From: Flavobacterium kingsejongi
Lineage (GTDB): Bacteria; Bacteroidota; Bacteroidia; Flavobacteriales; Flavobacteriaceae
DNA: 64,000 nucleotides
Assembly (NCBI RefSeq): GCF_003076475.1
Contig: NZ_CP020919.1
Coordinates: 3,658,001-3,722,000, forward strand
Reading direction: 5' to 3'
Numbering within the stretch: the first letter of the stretch is position 1; each line of letters opens with the position of its first letter. The notes under the pieces were generated by a model. The model was not told where the DNA came from. It saw only the letters and a program-made list of their open reading frames with translations, and made no database searches. The position numbers were made by a program, and so were the translations under genes. Positions 42,400-49,999 of the stretch are shown piece after piece.

Positions 42400-42415
42400 T
42401 AGAACGTTCGTTCAA
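42400..42415 (-). promoter_or_regulatory. Autoregulatory TetR-type operator
   Basis: TAGAACGTTCGTTCAA ends 18 bp before the tetR start codon. Third member of the GAACGTT set. Confidence 0.65.
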
Positions 42416-42422
42416 GAATAAA

Positions 42423-42463
42423 AAACAGATTTATATAAATTTTAACTTTATATAAATCTGTTT
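42423..42463 (-). terminator. Intrinsic terminator of the acidic hypothetical gene
   Basis: Perfect 17-bp stem AAACAGATTTATATAAA / TTTATATAAATCTGTTT around a seven-base loop, followed by a T tract on the minus strand. It separates the gene at 42471 from the tetR promoter. Confidence 0.85.
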
Positions 42464-42470
42464 CAGGGTT

Positions 42471-42815
42471 TTAATCATCACTCAGCAGGTCTTCATCATC
42501 CTGATCGGAAGAAACCGACTGGTGGCTTTCTCGCGAGATTTCGATGTTATCTTCGAGGATTGTATCATCAGCATCATATACTTCTGAATCCCTGGAGATT
42601 TTCAAAGTATCATTTGCTTCATCATATAATAATTCGTCATTAGCCGTCTCATTATGATCTGAATTTCGTGTTGGGTTACTGTCTTTTGTATACTGAACGC
42701 CTTCCTGCTCCATCGCAAGGTATTTATCATGCACATCAAAATTATCTTTATCTTTTGTAGTGTCCGGCGTTTTAGGGACTATTTTTTTATCTGTTTTTTC
42801 GTTTTCTTTTTTCAT
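42471..42815 (-). CDS. Acidic hydrophilic hypothetical protein
   Basis: 114 aa, low complexity, rich in Asp, Glu, Ser, Asn (KDKDNFDVHDKYLAMEQEGV, SVSSDQDDEDLLSDD). Predicted disordered. No family recognised. It has its own terminator and a downstream T tract. Confidence 0.55.
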   Translation of the reverse strand: MKKENEKTDKKIVPKTPDTTKDKDNFDVHDKYLAMEQEGVQYTKDSNPTRNSDHNETANDELLYDEANDTLKISRDSEVYDADDTILEDNIEISRESHQSVSSDQDDEDLLSDD

Positions 42816-42827
42816 AATACTTTCTTT

Positions 42828-42989
42828 TTAGAATAAAATAAAACAATTTACATCATTGCCATTTAACAGCTGTAAATTGGTACGTAGCATATTGGTTAAT
42901 AACTGACTTTGTTTGGTTCTCTTTTTTGTTTTATTGACCAAATCCAATGAAATCTGAACCTTTTTGTGCGTGTAATTTTTTGTTTTCAT
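42828..42989 (-). CDS. Possible small basic protein
   Basis: 53 codons: MKTKNYTHKKVQISLDLVNK, then a Lys/Arg-rich and Leu-containing stretch ending GNDVNCFILF. The start is preceded by AT-rich DNA. It ends 12 bp before the acidic hypothetical gene on the same strand. A MKxKN-type start is common in small flavobacterial peptides, but there is no recognised family or leader-peptide motif. Low confidence. Confidence 0.28.
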   Translation of the reverse strand: MKTKNYTHKKVQISLDLVNKTKKRTKQSQLLTNMLRTNLQLLNGNDVNCFILF

Positions 42990-43117
42990 AGCAATAAAAT
43001 TTAGTAAATGAGCAACTGGGGTATGGTGTGCCTAAAGACCCTTCCTTACAAATTTCAGGAATTTATAATCCCTTAAATTATACAATTTTACTATATCGTT
43101 ATACAATTGCCACAAAT

Positions 43118-43149
43118 AAAAAAACGGCCTATACAATAAGCCGTTTTTT
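43118..43149 (-). terminator. Intrinsic terminator
   Basis: AAAAAACGGC and GCCGTTTTTT around a 12-base interval. It lies 20 bp past the 3' end of the 94-aa membrane-protein gene on the minus strand. Confidence 0.8.
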
Positions 43150-43169
43150 AAATCCACAATAGGTAGTAC

Positions 43170-43454
43170 TTATATGGTTTGAATTTGTTTTTGGTGTTTG
43201 AAAACAGGGAATGAATATCCCCTTTTTACTTCTAATTTCAGGTTCGAAATGAAGAACAATTTAATTTGATTGATTCCTTTTCCAAGAAAAGATTTGTGAA
43301 TCAATAAATTTACGATGCAAATCAGCATTAATACAACTTCCATTAGCATTACGATGATCGTATTAAATTCTTGTACATAATCCAATTGGCCTACAAAACT
43401 GTTAAGGGTCAATGAAAATACTATTACTGACAGGAGGAGCGATATTGTCTTCAT
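43170..43454 (-). CDS. Small membrane protein, hypothetical
   Basis: 94 aa with two hydrophobic segments (MKTISLLLSVIVFSLTLNSF and TIIVMLMEVVLMLICIVNLL) and a basic C-terminal tail (KLEVKRGYSFPVFKHQKQ). The first could be a signal sequence. No family recognised. A matching terminator follows. Confidence 0.5.
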   Translation of the reverse strand: MKTISLLLSVIVFSLTLNSFVGQLDYVQEFNTIIVMLMEVVLMLICIVNLLIHKSFLGKGINQIKLFFISNLKLEVKRGYSFPVFKHQKQIQTI

Positions 43455-43665
43455 AATTTTACTTTTTTTAGATTAGTATGGTGATAGTGGTTTGTCAAAT
43501 TTGTTTCTGCTAAATTATACTATCTGTACACCTGTGCCGTTACACAATTTTAAGAAAATATTATATTTAAAAATTATCAGCACCAAATTCTGCAGATCCC
43601 AATAATCCAAAAATCCGCGCTACAGCAGCTGTAACGCGGATTTAGTCCTTTTAGTCCTTTTAGTA

Positions 43666-43989
43666 TCAGCTTTTTCTGCTTACAATTTTATTATTCACGA
43701 CCTCCTGGTTGAGTTCATTGGTAAATAAAATCTGATTTTTTTCATAATTCTGCAGGGAAATATTATAACGGGCATTTTTTACCTTTTCATAATTAATAGT
43801 AGTATCTACTTCATAATAAGAAAAGCCTTTTCGCATCTTTGAAGGCAGGTAACCGCAATAGGCATAATATTTCCCATCAATAATAATACTCACATTATAA
43901 TAGTCAAAATTATCATTGTTGATTAATATCATCCCGGCATCGGTAAATTCCATTTTAGGATTGATGCGGTATTTTTCTCCTTTTGAACA
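43666..43989 (-). pseudogene. 3' part of a small lipoprotein gene split by the IS21-family element
   Basis: Encodes CSKGEKYRINPKMEFTDAGM to the end, 107 codons beginning with the lipobox Cys. Beta-rich sequence (ILINNDNFDYYNVSIIIDGK, YYEVDTTINYEKVKNARYNI) of no recognised family. Joined to the 5' part at 46639-46683 it restores a 122-aa lipoprotein, MRNYILLLFCFLALS-C..., with lipobox LALSC. A weak start within the IS end could translate this part, but without export signal. Confidence 0.8.
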
Positions 43990-43996
43990 GGACAAT
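43990..43996. repeat. Target-site duplication, left copy
   Basis: GGACAAT, repeated at 46639-46645 on the other side of the element. Bases outside the two copies rejoin in frame to restore the lipoprotein gene. Confidence 0.8.
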
Positions 43997-44095
43997 TGCA
44001 AATTCCGGTTATATTGATCACCCCATTCCGTTTTAAAGTGAGCACCTGATTCCAGTTCAAAATGACCACCTAATTCCGGTGCAAAGTGAGCACCT
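43997..44095. repeat. Subterminal repeats of the IS, left end
   Basis: Four imperfect ~23-bp units with GATCACC, GAGCACC, GACCACC and GAGCACC, each near an (A/C)TTCCG-like box. They mirror the units of the right end and are probably transposase-binding sites. Confidence 0.65.
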
Positions 44096-44156
44096 CCGTT
44101 TTGATTAAAAACTATATTTTTTCATCTGTTAATTAGTATTCAAATATAATAAAATA

Positions 44157-44894
44157 TCACTCTTTGTTTATTCCTCTTTTCTTTCTCATGGATTCTCCAT
44201 GTAATTCAAGCCTATGAGATTGGTGTATAAGTCTGTCTAATATTGCATCGGCTATCGTTTTTTCTCCAATTATATCATACCAGCCTTGAACTGGTATTTG
44301 TGATGTCACGATTATAGAGCCGTTATTATGCCTGTCCTCTATGATCTCTAAAAGAGTAATTCGGTTATGGCTGTCAAGTGCCTGGAGTCCAAAATCATCA
44401 AGTATTATAACATCCTGTCTTTGTATTTTGGTAAGTTCCCGTAGATAAGTACCATCTGCTTTAGCCATTTTTAGTCTAGCGAACAATTTTGAGGTATTAA
44501 AATAACTTACCTTAAAACCCTGTATACAGGCTTGATAACCTAATGCAGTACCTAAATAACTTTTACCGACACCGGTGCTTCCAGTGATTAAAATGTTTTC
44601 GTTTTTCTCTATAAATTCGCATTCTGCCAGACGCAGTACCATGTTTCGGTCCAGGTTACGTGATACATCAAAATTGATACTTTCAATATTTGATTTGTAA
44701 TGGAATTTGGCATTAGTGATACTTCGTTCAATACGACGATTGTACCTTTCATCCCATTCTGCATCAATAATCATCGATACAAACTGGTCAAGGGTATAAT
44801 GATCTGTTTTCCCGCTTTCAATGGCTGTTTTAAAAGCATTAAACATGCCATAAAGCTTCATTTGTTTCATTTTGGTTACTGTGGATTCATTCAT
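44157..44894 (-). CDS. istB: IS21-family helper ATPase IstB
   Basis: 245-aa AAA+ ATPase of IS21 elements. Walker A ITGSTGVGKSYLG, Walker B DVIILDDFGLQ, and the IstB N-terminal helices (MKLYGMFNAFKTAIE, AEWDERYNRRIERSI). It ends HGESMRKKRGINKE. With IstA it selects target DNA and stimulates transposition. It follows istA by 16 bp. Confidence 0.95.
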   Translation of the reverse strand: MNESTVTKMKQMKLYGMFNAFKTAIESGKTDHYTLDQFVSMIIDAEWDERYNRRIERSITNAKFHYKSNIESINFDVSRNLDRNMVLRLAECEFIEKNENILITGSTGVGKSYLGTALGYQACIQGFKVSYFNTSKLFARLKMAKADGTYLRELTKIQRQDVIILDDFGLQALDSHNRITLLEIIEDRHNNGSIIVTSQIPVQGWYDIIGEKTIADAILDRLIHQSHRLELHGESMRKKRGINKE

Positions 44895-44910
44895 TTTTTC
44901 AAGATTTAAT

Positions 44911-46458
44911 TTAGTTATAATAGTGTTTTCCTCTTATGTTACTGTGATCGGGAAGTTCCTGCTCAGGTTCTTGATCAAAATCAATATGATCCAAGTTGTT
45001 TTCTAAAATGTTTTGTATGGTCTTAAAATTGTAAATTTTAAAATCAAGTGCCCGCCTGCAGGCATTTATTAATCGCTGTCTGCCTACCTTTTTTTCAAAA
45101 TTCAGTATTCCTAAACAGCTTTTATAAGCCTGTTCTGGATGATTTCTGCTTTCGATTATCTGCATTATATATTCTCCTACTGACTCATCAATATTATTAG
45201 CCCATTCAATGAAGCGGGCAGCACTCCATTGGGCTACAAATTGATGTGTACTGGCTAAATGCTCAGGAGTTGTTGTATAGACATAAGGTTTGTAGTTTCT
45301 TGGATGTACAGCTATTCGATTGTATTTATAATAAATCTCTACTGTTGATTTGGTATATAACAGCTTGGCTTTCTTCTTTACATATTGATACGGAACGCTG
45401 TAATAGTTTTTGTCCTGGCTTAATTGAACATGACCGTTTTGCATTACTGTTGCAAAAGACTGGTATTTAATTTCAAAACGATCTTGTGGGAGTGGACGCA
45501 GTTTTTCTTTCTCGTCTTCTAAAAATAATTCAAAGCGGGAATAAGGGCGTCCTGTCAGTTTTCTGTTATTGTGAGAGTCAAGTAAATCCCAGATCTGCTG
45601 GTTTAATTCTTCCAGAGAAAAGAACTTAGTTTCTTTTATGGTTACATAAATCCTTCGATATAATATCTTAACAGCTCCTTCAACTAGTGACTTGTCTCTG
45701 GGCCTGTAAGCTCTGGCAGGTAAAATTGTGGTTTCGTAATGTTCTGCTAAATCAGCCAGGGTTTCATTGATTGTCGGTTCAAAACGACTGCTTTTTATTA
45801 CGGCAGATTTTAAATTATCTGGAACAATGGCGGCAGGAGTGCCTTCAAAAAAGCGCATGGCATTTTCTACCGAGTCAACAAAGTTTTCCTTTTGCTGGCT
45901 CATGGAAGCTTCAGCATACGTGTATTGGCTAGCGCCCAATATTGCTACAAAAAATTGTACTTCTTTGACTTCTCCAGTATCTATATCAATAATTGAGAGT
46001 GTCTTTCCGGCATAATCAACATACATTTTATCACCAGCCTTATGGTTCATATGCATGACCGGATTAACTCGTTTGCCCCATATATTGTAATGATAATGAA
46101 ATTGTGAAGTTCGATAACCATCAGGATTTACAGCAATATATTGTTCCCACATATGCTGTACGGTAACGCCAACTTTTTTTAGTTCACGTTCCATTTTAGG
46201 AAAAAAATCATAAAGTGTCTGTAATCTCGGGCTAATGGCCTCTACACTAGTCTGGGAGAATAAAAGTTCCAGCTCTGCATCGGTTTTTTGGTCGATTAAT
46301 TCAAAGCTTAATTCGAGAACTTCAAATAAAGAAATATATTTCTTTACCGTATTTCTTGAAAGGGATAAGTAGCTACTTATAAATAACTTACTCTTTCCAT
46401 TACAATAGAATTTAATTACTTTTCTAATTTTACTCATGTCTGTTATTTTGTTTGCCAT
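44911..46458 (-). CDS. istA: IS21-family transposase IstA
   Basis: 515-aa DDE transposase. N-terminal HTH (IRKVIKFYCNGKSKLFISSY, LSRNTVKKYI); integrase core with first Asp in GDKMYVDYAGKTLSIID, second Asp in AAIVPDNLKSAV, and Glu in RPRDKSLVEGAVKILYRRIY; then a C-terminal beta domain (YYSVPYQYVKKKAKLLYTKS). Full family length, no disruption. Confidence 0.95.
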   Translation of the reverse strand: MANKITDMSKIRKVIKFYCNGKSKLFISSYLSLSRNTVKKYISLFEVLELSFELIDQKTDAELELLFSQTSVEAISPRLQTLYDFFPKMERELKKVGVTVQHMWEQYIAVNPDGYRTSQFHYHYNIWGKRVNPVMHMNHKAGDKMYVDYAGKTLSIIDIDTGEVKEVQFFVAILGASQYTYAEASMSQQKENFVDSVENAMRFFEGTPAAIVPDNLKSAVIKSSRFEPTINETLADLAEHYETTILPARAYRPRDKSLVEGAVKILYRRIYVTIKETKFFSLEELNQQIWDLLDSHNNRKLTGRPYSRFELFLEDEKEKLRPLPQDRFEIKYQSFATVMQNGHVQLSQDKNYYSVPYQYVKKKAKLLYTKSTVEIYYKYNRIAVHPRNYKPYVYTTTPEHLASTHQFVAQWSAARFIEWANNIDESVGEYIMQIIESRNHPEQAYKSCLGILNFEKKVGRQRLINACRRALDFKIYNFKTIQNILENNLDHIDFDQEPEQELPDHSNIRGKHYYN

Positions 46459-46519
46459 AATCCGTAAATTTTTAACGAATGTATGGTTCTAACAACATGA
46501 AAAAATCAATAGTTTTTAA

Positions 46520-46638
46520 TACTTAATTCACCACAAAACTTGGTGGTCAATTTGCTCCGGAATTAGGTGGTCAGTTTGCTCCGGAACGGGTGGTCAATTT
46601 ACTCCGGAATTAGGTGGTCAAATTGACCGGTTTTTCCA
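46520..46638. repeat. Subterminal repeats of the IS, right end
   Basis: Four consecutive units of about 23 bp: GGTGGTCAATTTGCTCCGGA, GGTGGTCAGTTTGCTCCGGA, GGTGGTCAATTTACTCCGGA and GGTGGTCAAATTGACCGG. Multiple terminal repeats are a known trait of IS21-type elements and bind IstA. Confidence 0.8.
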
Positions 46639-46683
46639 GGACAATGCCAAAAAACAAAATAGCAGCAGTATGTAGTTTCTCAT
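46639..46683 (-). pseudogene. 5' part of the split lipoprotein gene
   Basis: Fifteen codons, MRNYILLLFCFLALS, the signal peptide up to the residue before the lipobox Cys. Translation now runs into the IS and stops after WKNRSI. Its ATG overlaps the stop of the small ORF upstream (ATGA). Confidence 0.8.
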
Positions 46684-46805
46684 ATTATTAATTCTTTTGC
46701 TCCTGATCTGGTGGAGCTATCGGCTTTGTATTCTCCATACAATCCCGTCAATTCTTTAGTATAGATAGAAATGCTAAGCGCCAAAAACAAAACGGCGGTT
46801 TGCAT
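46680..46805 (-). CDS. Small ORF translationally coupled to the disrupted lipoprotein
   Basis: 41 aa: MQTAVLFLALSISIYTKELT, then GLYGEYKADSSTRSGAKELI and one more Ile. It has a short hydrophobic N-terminus. Its stop overlaps the lipoprotein start by ATGA, the layout of coupled translation, which is the main support. No family recognised. Confidence 0.38.
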   Translation of the reverse strand: MQTAVLFLALSISIYTKELTGLYGEYKADSSTRSGAKELII

Positions 46806-46838
46806 CATAAATTGTTCTTTCTTTAAAATTGGCTTTTG

Positions 46839-47714
46839 TTATTCTTTGGGCTCAACATGTATCAGGATATTGGCAATTTGCGGAATCTGACGTTGCAATT
46901 CGATTTTTAAGCGGTGTGCAATATCGTGCCCTTCTTTCACTGTAATCTCACCGGCAACAATCAGGTGCAAATCTACATGGAAGGTCATTCCTGTTTTTCT
47001 GACAAAGCATTTTTCGGTATCGACAACACCGTTTACCTTTTGCGAAAGCACCCGGATATCCCCCACTAAATCATCATAGAGGTGCTCATCCATAATTTCC
47101 CCCAAAGCTGGCCTGAAAATAAGGTAGGCATTATAAATAATAAACCCTGAAGCCAATAAAGCAGCCCAGTCGTCGGCCGTTTCATAGCCTTTACCCATAA
47201 AAATTGCAATCGAAATCCCGATAAAGGCCATCAGTGAAGTAATGGCATCACTCCGATGGTGCCAGGCATCTGCTTTTAAAGACGAACTATTGGTCTCTTC
47301 GCTTTTTTTGGAAACGATCCGGTAGAATACTTCTTTTATAATTACGATAATCCCCAGTACTATTAAGGTATAACCTTTGGGTATATCATGGGGTGTCCGG
47401 ATATTCTCAATACTCTCATAGGCGATAATTGTAGCCGAGACCACCAAAAACCCGACTACAGCAAAAGTAACCAATGGCTCTGCTTTTCCATGTCCGTAAG
47501 GATGGTTCTCATCGGCAGGGCGTGAAGAATATTTTAGCCCAAAAAGGACCAGTAAGGACGAAAATACATCGGTGGTGGATTCTATCGCATCTGCTATTAA
47601 GGCATAGGAATTTCCAAAAAAACCGGTCAATCCTTTTACAATGGCCAAAGCCAGATTACCAAGGATACTCAGGTAGGTTGTTTCTATTGCTTTTTGTGCA
47701 TTGTCCATTTGCAT
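46839..47714 (-). CDS. Cation diffusion facilitator (CDF) family metal transporter
   Basis: 291 aa from MQMDNAQKAIETTYLSILGN; an upstream start adds 17 residues that do not belong to the fold. Six membrane helices. Metal-site motifs are TM2 IADAIESTTDVFSS (D..E...D) and TM5 KADAWHHRSDAITS (HxxxD). After TM6 comes the ZT_dimer domain with FHVDLHLIVAGEITVKEGHD and ILIHVEP. It exports divalent cations such as Zn2+, Fe2+ or Co2+ using protons. Substrate not decided. Confidence 0.92.
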   Translation of the reverse strand: MQMDNAQKAIETTYLSILGNLALAIVKGLTGFFGNSYALIADAIESTTDVFSSLLVLFGLKYSSRPADENHPYGHGKAEPLVTFAVVGFLVVSATIIAYESIENIRTPHDIPKGYTLIVLGIIVIIKEVFYRIVSKKSEETNSSSLKADAWHHRSDAITSLMAFIGISIAIFMGKGYETADDWAALLASGFIIYNAYLIFRPALGEIMDEHLYDDLVGDIRVLSQKVNGVVDTEKCFVRKTGMTFHVDLHLIVAGEITVKEGHDIAHRLKIELQRQIPQIANILIHVEPKE

Positions 47715-47797
47715 TTTGTATTGAATTACAAAACAGCTCCGCCGTTTCAGGCTGCAAAAATACAATTTTTAATACGTTGGAGTTTCATTTCAATCCA

Positions 47798-47831
47798 ATA
47801 AAAAACCACCAAAAAACAATCTTCTGGTGGT
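47798..47831 (-). terminator. Weak intrinsic terminator
   Basis: ACCACCA (47805-47811) pairs with TGGTGGT (47825-47831), with a T tract on the minus strand, downstream of the rhodanese gene. Confidence 0.6.
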
Positions 47832-47857
47832 CTTATTGGTAACAAATCAGTATGCGG

Positions 47858-48169
47858 TTAAGGGACAATAACTTTACCTTTCCATTGCGCAATACCACCG
47901 ATCAGGTTATTGGTATTTTCAAAACCCATTTCTTGCATGATCGCACAAGCTTTGGCACTTCGTACCCCGGCATGGCAGTAAACATAATAGTTTTTGGTTT
48001 TATCCTGCTGATCTATCTGGTAAACGAATCCCTGTCCTTTATAGATATCAATATTAATCGCACCGGGAATAATTCCGGTTTCATATTCATCGGGTGTTCT
48101 CACATCCAAAATAACTGCATTTGTGTCGGCCTCCAGTTGAGACAGCCATTCTTCCTGAATTAAGTCCAT
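47858..48169 (-). CDS. Single-domain rhodanese
   Basis: 103 aa. It opens MDLIQEEWLSQLEADTNAVI, then LDVRTPDEYETGIIPGAINI, and has the active-site loop YCHAGVRSAKAC (catalytic Cys in C-H-A-G-V-R-S). Cytosolic; family members transfer sulfane sulfur or act as thiol-related carriers. It is last in a row with a redoxin and a TlpA-like protein, all on the minus strand with about 30-bp gaps, suggesting a thiol/redox operon. Confidence 0.93.
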   Translation of the reverse strand: MDLIQEEWLSQLEADTNAVILDVRTPDEYETGIIPGAINIDIYKGQGFVYQIDQQDKTKNYYVYCHAGVRSAKACAIMQEMGFENTNNLIGGIAQWKGKVIVP

Positions 48170-48199
48170 TGTAATTTTAGTTTCAAATTATATATTCTG

Positions 48200-48808
48200 T
48201 TATTTTATTCCACAACCGATTGCTTTCGTTTCTTTTACTGCGATTGCTTTATTCTGCAATAAGGCATCAACAGCATTTTCAACATATTTTACTTTTACTG
48301 CTTTGGCATCCTCATAATTATCATCGATAGCACCAATGTATTCTACAACATTTCCCTGTGGCGTTTTCTTCAGCACATAGACATGAGGTGTTTTTGTAGC
48401 GCCATACTGTGGGTATATTTTTTGCCCTTCGTCAAATAGATATGGAAAAGTAAATCCTTTTTCCTTTGCTTTTACTTTCATCAGCTCAAAACTATCATCC
48501 TTTTGTTTTGCAGGATCATTTGGATTGATCGCGATAACCGGATAGCCTAATTTTTTATATTTCTTATCCAGTGCTACAATACGGTCTTCATAGGCCTGTG
48601 CATAGGGACAATGATTACAGGTAAAGATAACAATGTATCCTTTTGCCGCTTTAAAATCCTTCAGCGACACTTTTTTATTATCTATGTTTTTAAGGCTGAA
48701 ATCTGTCGCTATAGCACCAATTTTATAACCTCCAGGCGGTTGCATTGTACTGAATGCGCTTAGCATTCCAACAACAATTACCGCAGCAATAATTTTAAAT
48801 GTTTTCAT
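48200..48808 (-). CDS. Redoxin/AhpC-TSA-type thioredoxin-like protein, exported
   Basis: 202 aa with signal peptide MKTFKIIAAVIVVGMLSAFS. The thioredoxin fold has IATDFSLKNIDNKKVSLKDF and the redox motif FTCNHCPYAQAYEDR (C-N-H-C), followed by VIAINPNDP and YGATKTPHVYVL with the cis-Pro. This matches the PRX-like thioredoxin group common in Bacteroidetes. It may reduce or oxidise periplasmic thiols. Confidence 0.9.
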   Translation of the reverse strand: MKTFKIIAAVIVVGMLSAFSTMQPPGGYKIGAIATDFSLKNIDNKKVSLKDFKAAKGYIVIFTCNHCPYAQAYEDRIVALDKKYKKLGYPVIAINPNDPAKQKDDSFELMKVKAKEKGFTFPYLFDEGQKIYPQYGATKTPHVYVLKKTPQGNVVEYIGAIDDNYEDAKAVKVKYVENAVDALLQNKAIAVKETKAIGCGIK

Positions 48809-48838
48809 AATTTTATTTGTATTTTTTGTGTGTTATTA

Positions 48839-49375
48839 TTATTTAAAATGTTCGATTTCTTTTTTCAATTCCTCATAGGTAAACGTTTTTTCAAGAAAAA
48901 CCCTTTGCTCTTTTTTATAAAAAATGGTTGCAGGGATAGCGCCCGACCAGGTACTGTCTATTTTTTCGATCCAGGTATTGGCATCTTTGTCATCCAATAG
49001 CACAACTTCAGATTCTATCGCATGCTTTTGAATAAATGGAATGAGCTTGCTTTCGATTGTTTTCGGCATGTCAAGGCTTACCAGTACTACTTTGACAGGT
49101 TGGTTCTTATAAGCTGTAGCCAGTTTTTCAAAATTAGGAAGTTCTTCAATACAGGGCTGACACCAGGTTGCCCAAAAGTTAACGATATATAAGGTATCGT
49201 TTTTTTGTTCCAGAAAAGGACGTAACCCTTCATAATCGTAGGATTTTATCGTAATCCCATCCTTAGTATATCGCGCTTTTACGATAGATTCTGCTTTTGG
49301 GGCTGCAGGTTTTTGTTTACAGGATACTATGCTAAATAATAAGAAAAGTGAAATGCTTTTTAGAATCGTTTTCAT
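48839..49375 (-). CDS. TlpA-like thioredoxin lipoprotein
   Basis: 178 aa. The lipoprotein signal is MKTILKSISLFLLFSIVSCK, with lipobox IVSC. TlpA/ResA-type domain: DTLYIVNFWATWCQPCIEEL (W-C-x-x-C active site), VVLVSLDMPKT, and IPATIFYKKEQRVFLEKTFT. It faces the periplasm and is probably a thiol reductase. First gene of the TlpA-redoxin-rhodanese group. Confidence 0.92.
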   Translation of the reverse strand: MKTILKSISLFLLFSIVSCKQKPAAPKAESIVKARYTKDGITIKSYDYEGLRPFLEQKNDTLYIVNFWATWCQPCIEELPNFEKLATAYKNQPVKVVLVSLDMPKTIESKLIPFIQKHAIESEVVLLDDKDANTWIEKIDSTWSGAIPATIFYKKEQRVFLEKTFTYEELKKEIEHFK

Positions 49376-49472
49376 CGGTATAAGAATGCTTTAGTATCAG
49401 GGAGCTAAAATTACCGAAACTCTTTTGTTTATTATTCCTGATTTTAATTTTAACATAATTTTAATACAACTG

Positions 49473-49531
49473 TTGTATATACAAATTAAATATAACTCTA
49501 CATTTGTACCTACAAATTTTGTAATTACAAA
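49473..49531 (+). promoter_or_regulatory. marR promoter with three palindromic operators
   Basis: TTGTATATACAA at 49473-49484, TTTGTACCTACAAA at 49503-49516 and TTTGTAATTACAAA at 49518-49531 all follow TTGTA-n-n-TACAA. The first covers the -33 TTG (49473-49475). The -7 box TACATTTG is at 49499-49506 (spacer 23) and overlaps the second; the third touches the marR start codon. This is an ideal layout for autorepression by a MarR dimer. Confidence 0.75.
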
Positions 49532-49986
49532 TGAAGATCGAAGCAGTAATAAAAACAGAAAAAGCATTGACCCTGTCCAAACAGGTTCTTTTGAATATTC
49601 TACATACTCAGAACGTACTACAAGAGAAGTTTAATGAAGTTTTAAAACCTTATGAAATCTCCGGAGAGCAGTTCAATGTGCTACGGATATTACGGGGGCA
49701 AAATGGAAATCCAGCCAATATGTGTGTGATCCAGGAACGGATGATTGCCAAAACAAGCAACACTACACGACTGGTAGACAAATTATTATTAAAAAAACTT
49801 GTGACACGGGAAATCTGTAAAAACAACAGGCGTAAAGTAGAAATAAAAATTACAGATAAAGGATTAGGGCTACTCAATGACCTCGATCCAAAAATTGTGT
49901 GCCATGAGCAACGCTTCTCCGATAACCTTGCTGAAAATGAACTCCTTCAGCTGATAGAACTGCTGGAGAAATTTAGAAATGAATAA
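49531..49986 (+). CDS. MarR-family transcriptional regulator
   Basis: 151 aa. Winged helix: NVLRILRGQNGNPANMCVIQ, then RMIAKTSNTTRLVDKLLLKK and the wing REICKNNRRKVEIKITDKGL. One Cys occurs in the recognition region (NMCVIQ). The gene is followed directly by a nitroreductase and a YceI gene, the usual redox or quinone-responsive neighbourhood of DUF24/MarR regulators. It probably represses this group and itself through the TTGTA-n2-TACAA sites. Confidence 0.92.
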   Translation: MKIEAVIKTEKALTLSKQVLLNILHTQNVLQEKFNEVLKPYEISGEQFNVLRILRGQNGNPANMCVIQERMIAKTSNTTRLVDKLLLKKLVTREICKNNRRKVEIKITDKGLGLLNDLDPKIVCHEQRFSDNLAENELLQLIELLEKFRNE

Positions 49987-49999
49987 TTTAAACACCACT

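Larger units (their letters stand above)
42816..43169. other. Intergenic region with one possible small ORF and a terminator
   Basis: 354 bp between two minus-strand hypothetical genes. Contains the 53-codon candidate at 42828-42989 and the terminator at 43118-43149; nothing else was recognised. Confidence 0.4.
43997..46638 (-). mobile_element. IS21-family insertion sequence, complete, 2,642 bp
   Basis: The ends begin TG and finish CA. The terminal inverted repeats are related: the left end starts TGCAAATTCCGGTTATATTG and the right end, on the complementary strand, starts TGGAAAAACCGGTCAATTTG. A 7-bp direct repeat, GGACAAT, flanks it. Inside are istA and istB in the usual order. Subterminal tandem motifs of the form GGTGGTCA...CCGGAA recur at both ends. 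Both genes are intact, so the element may still be active. Confidence 0.92.
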
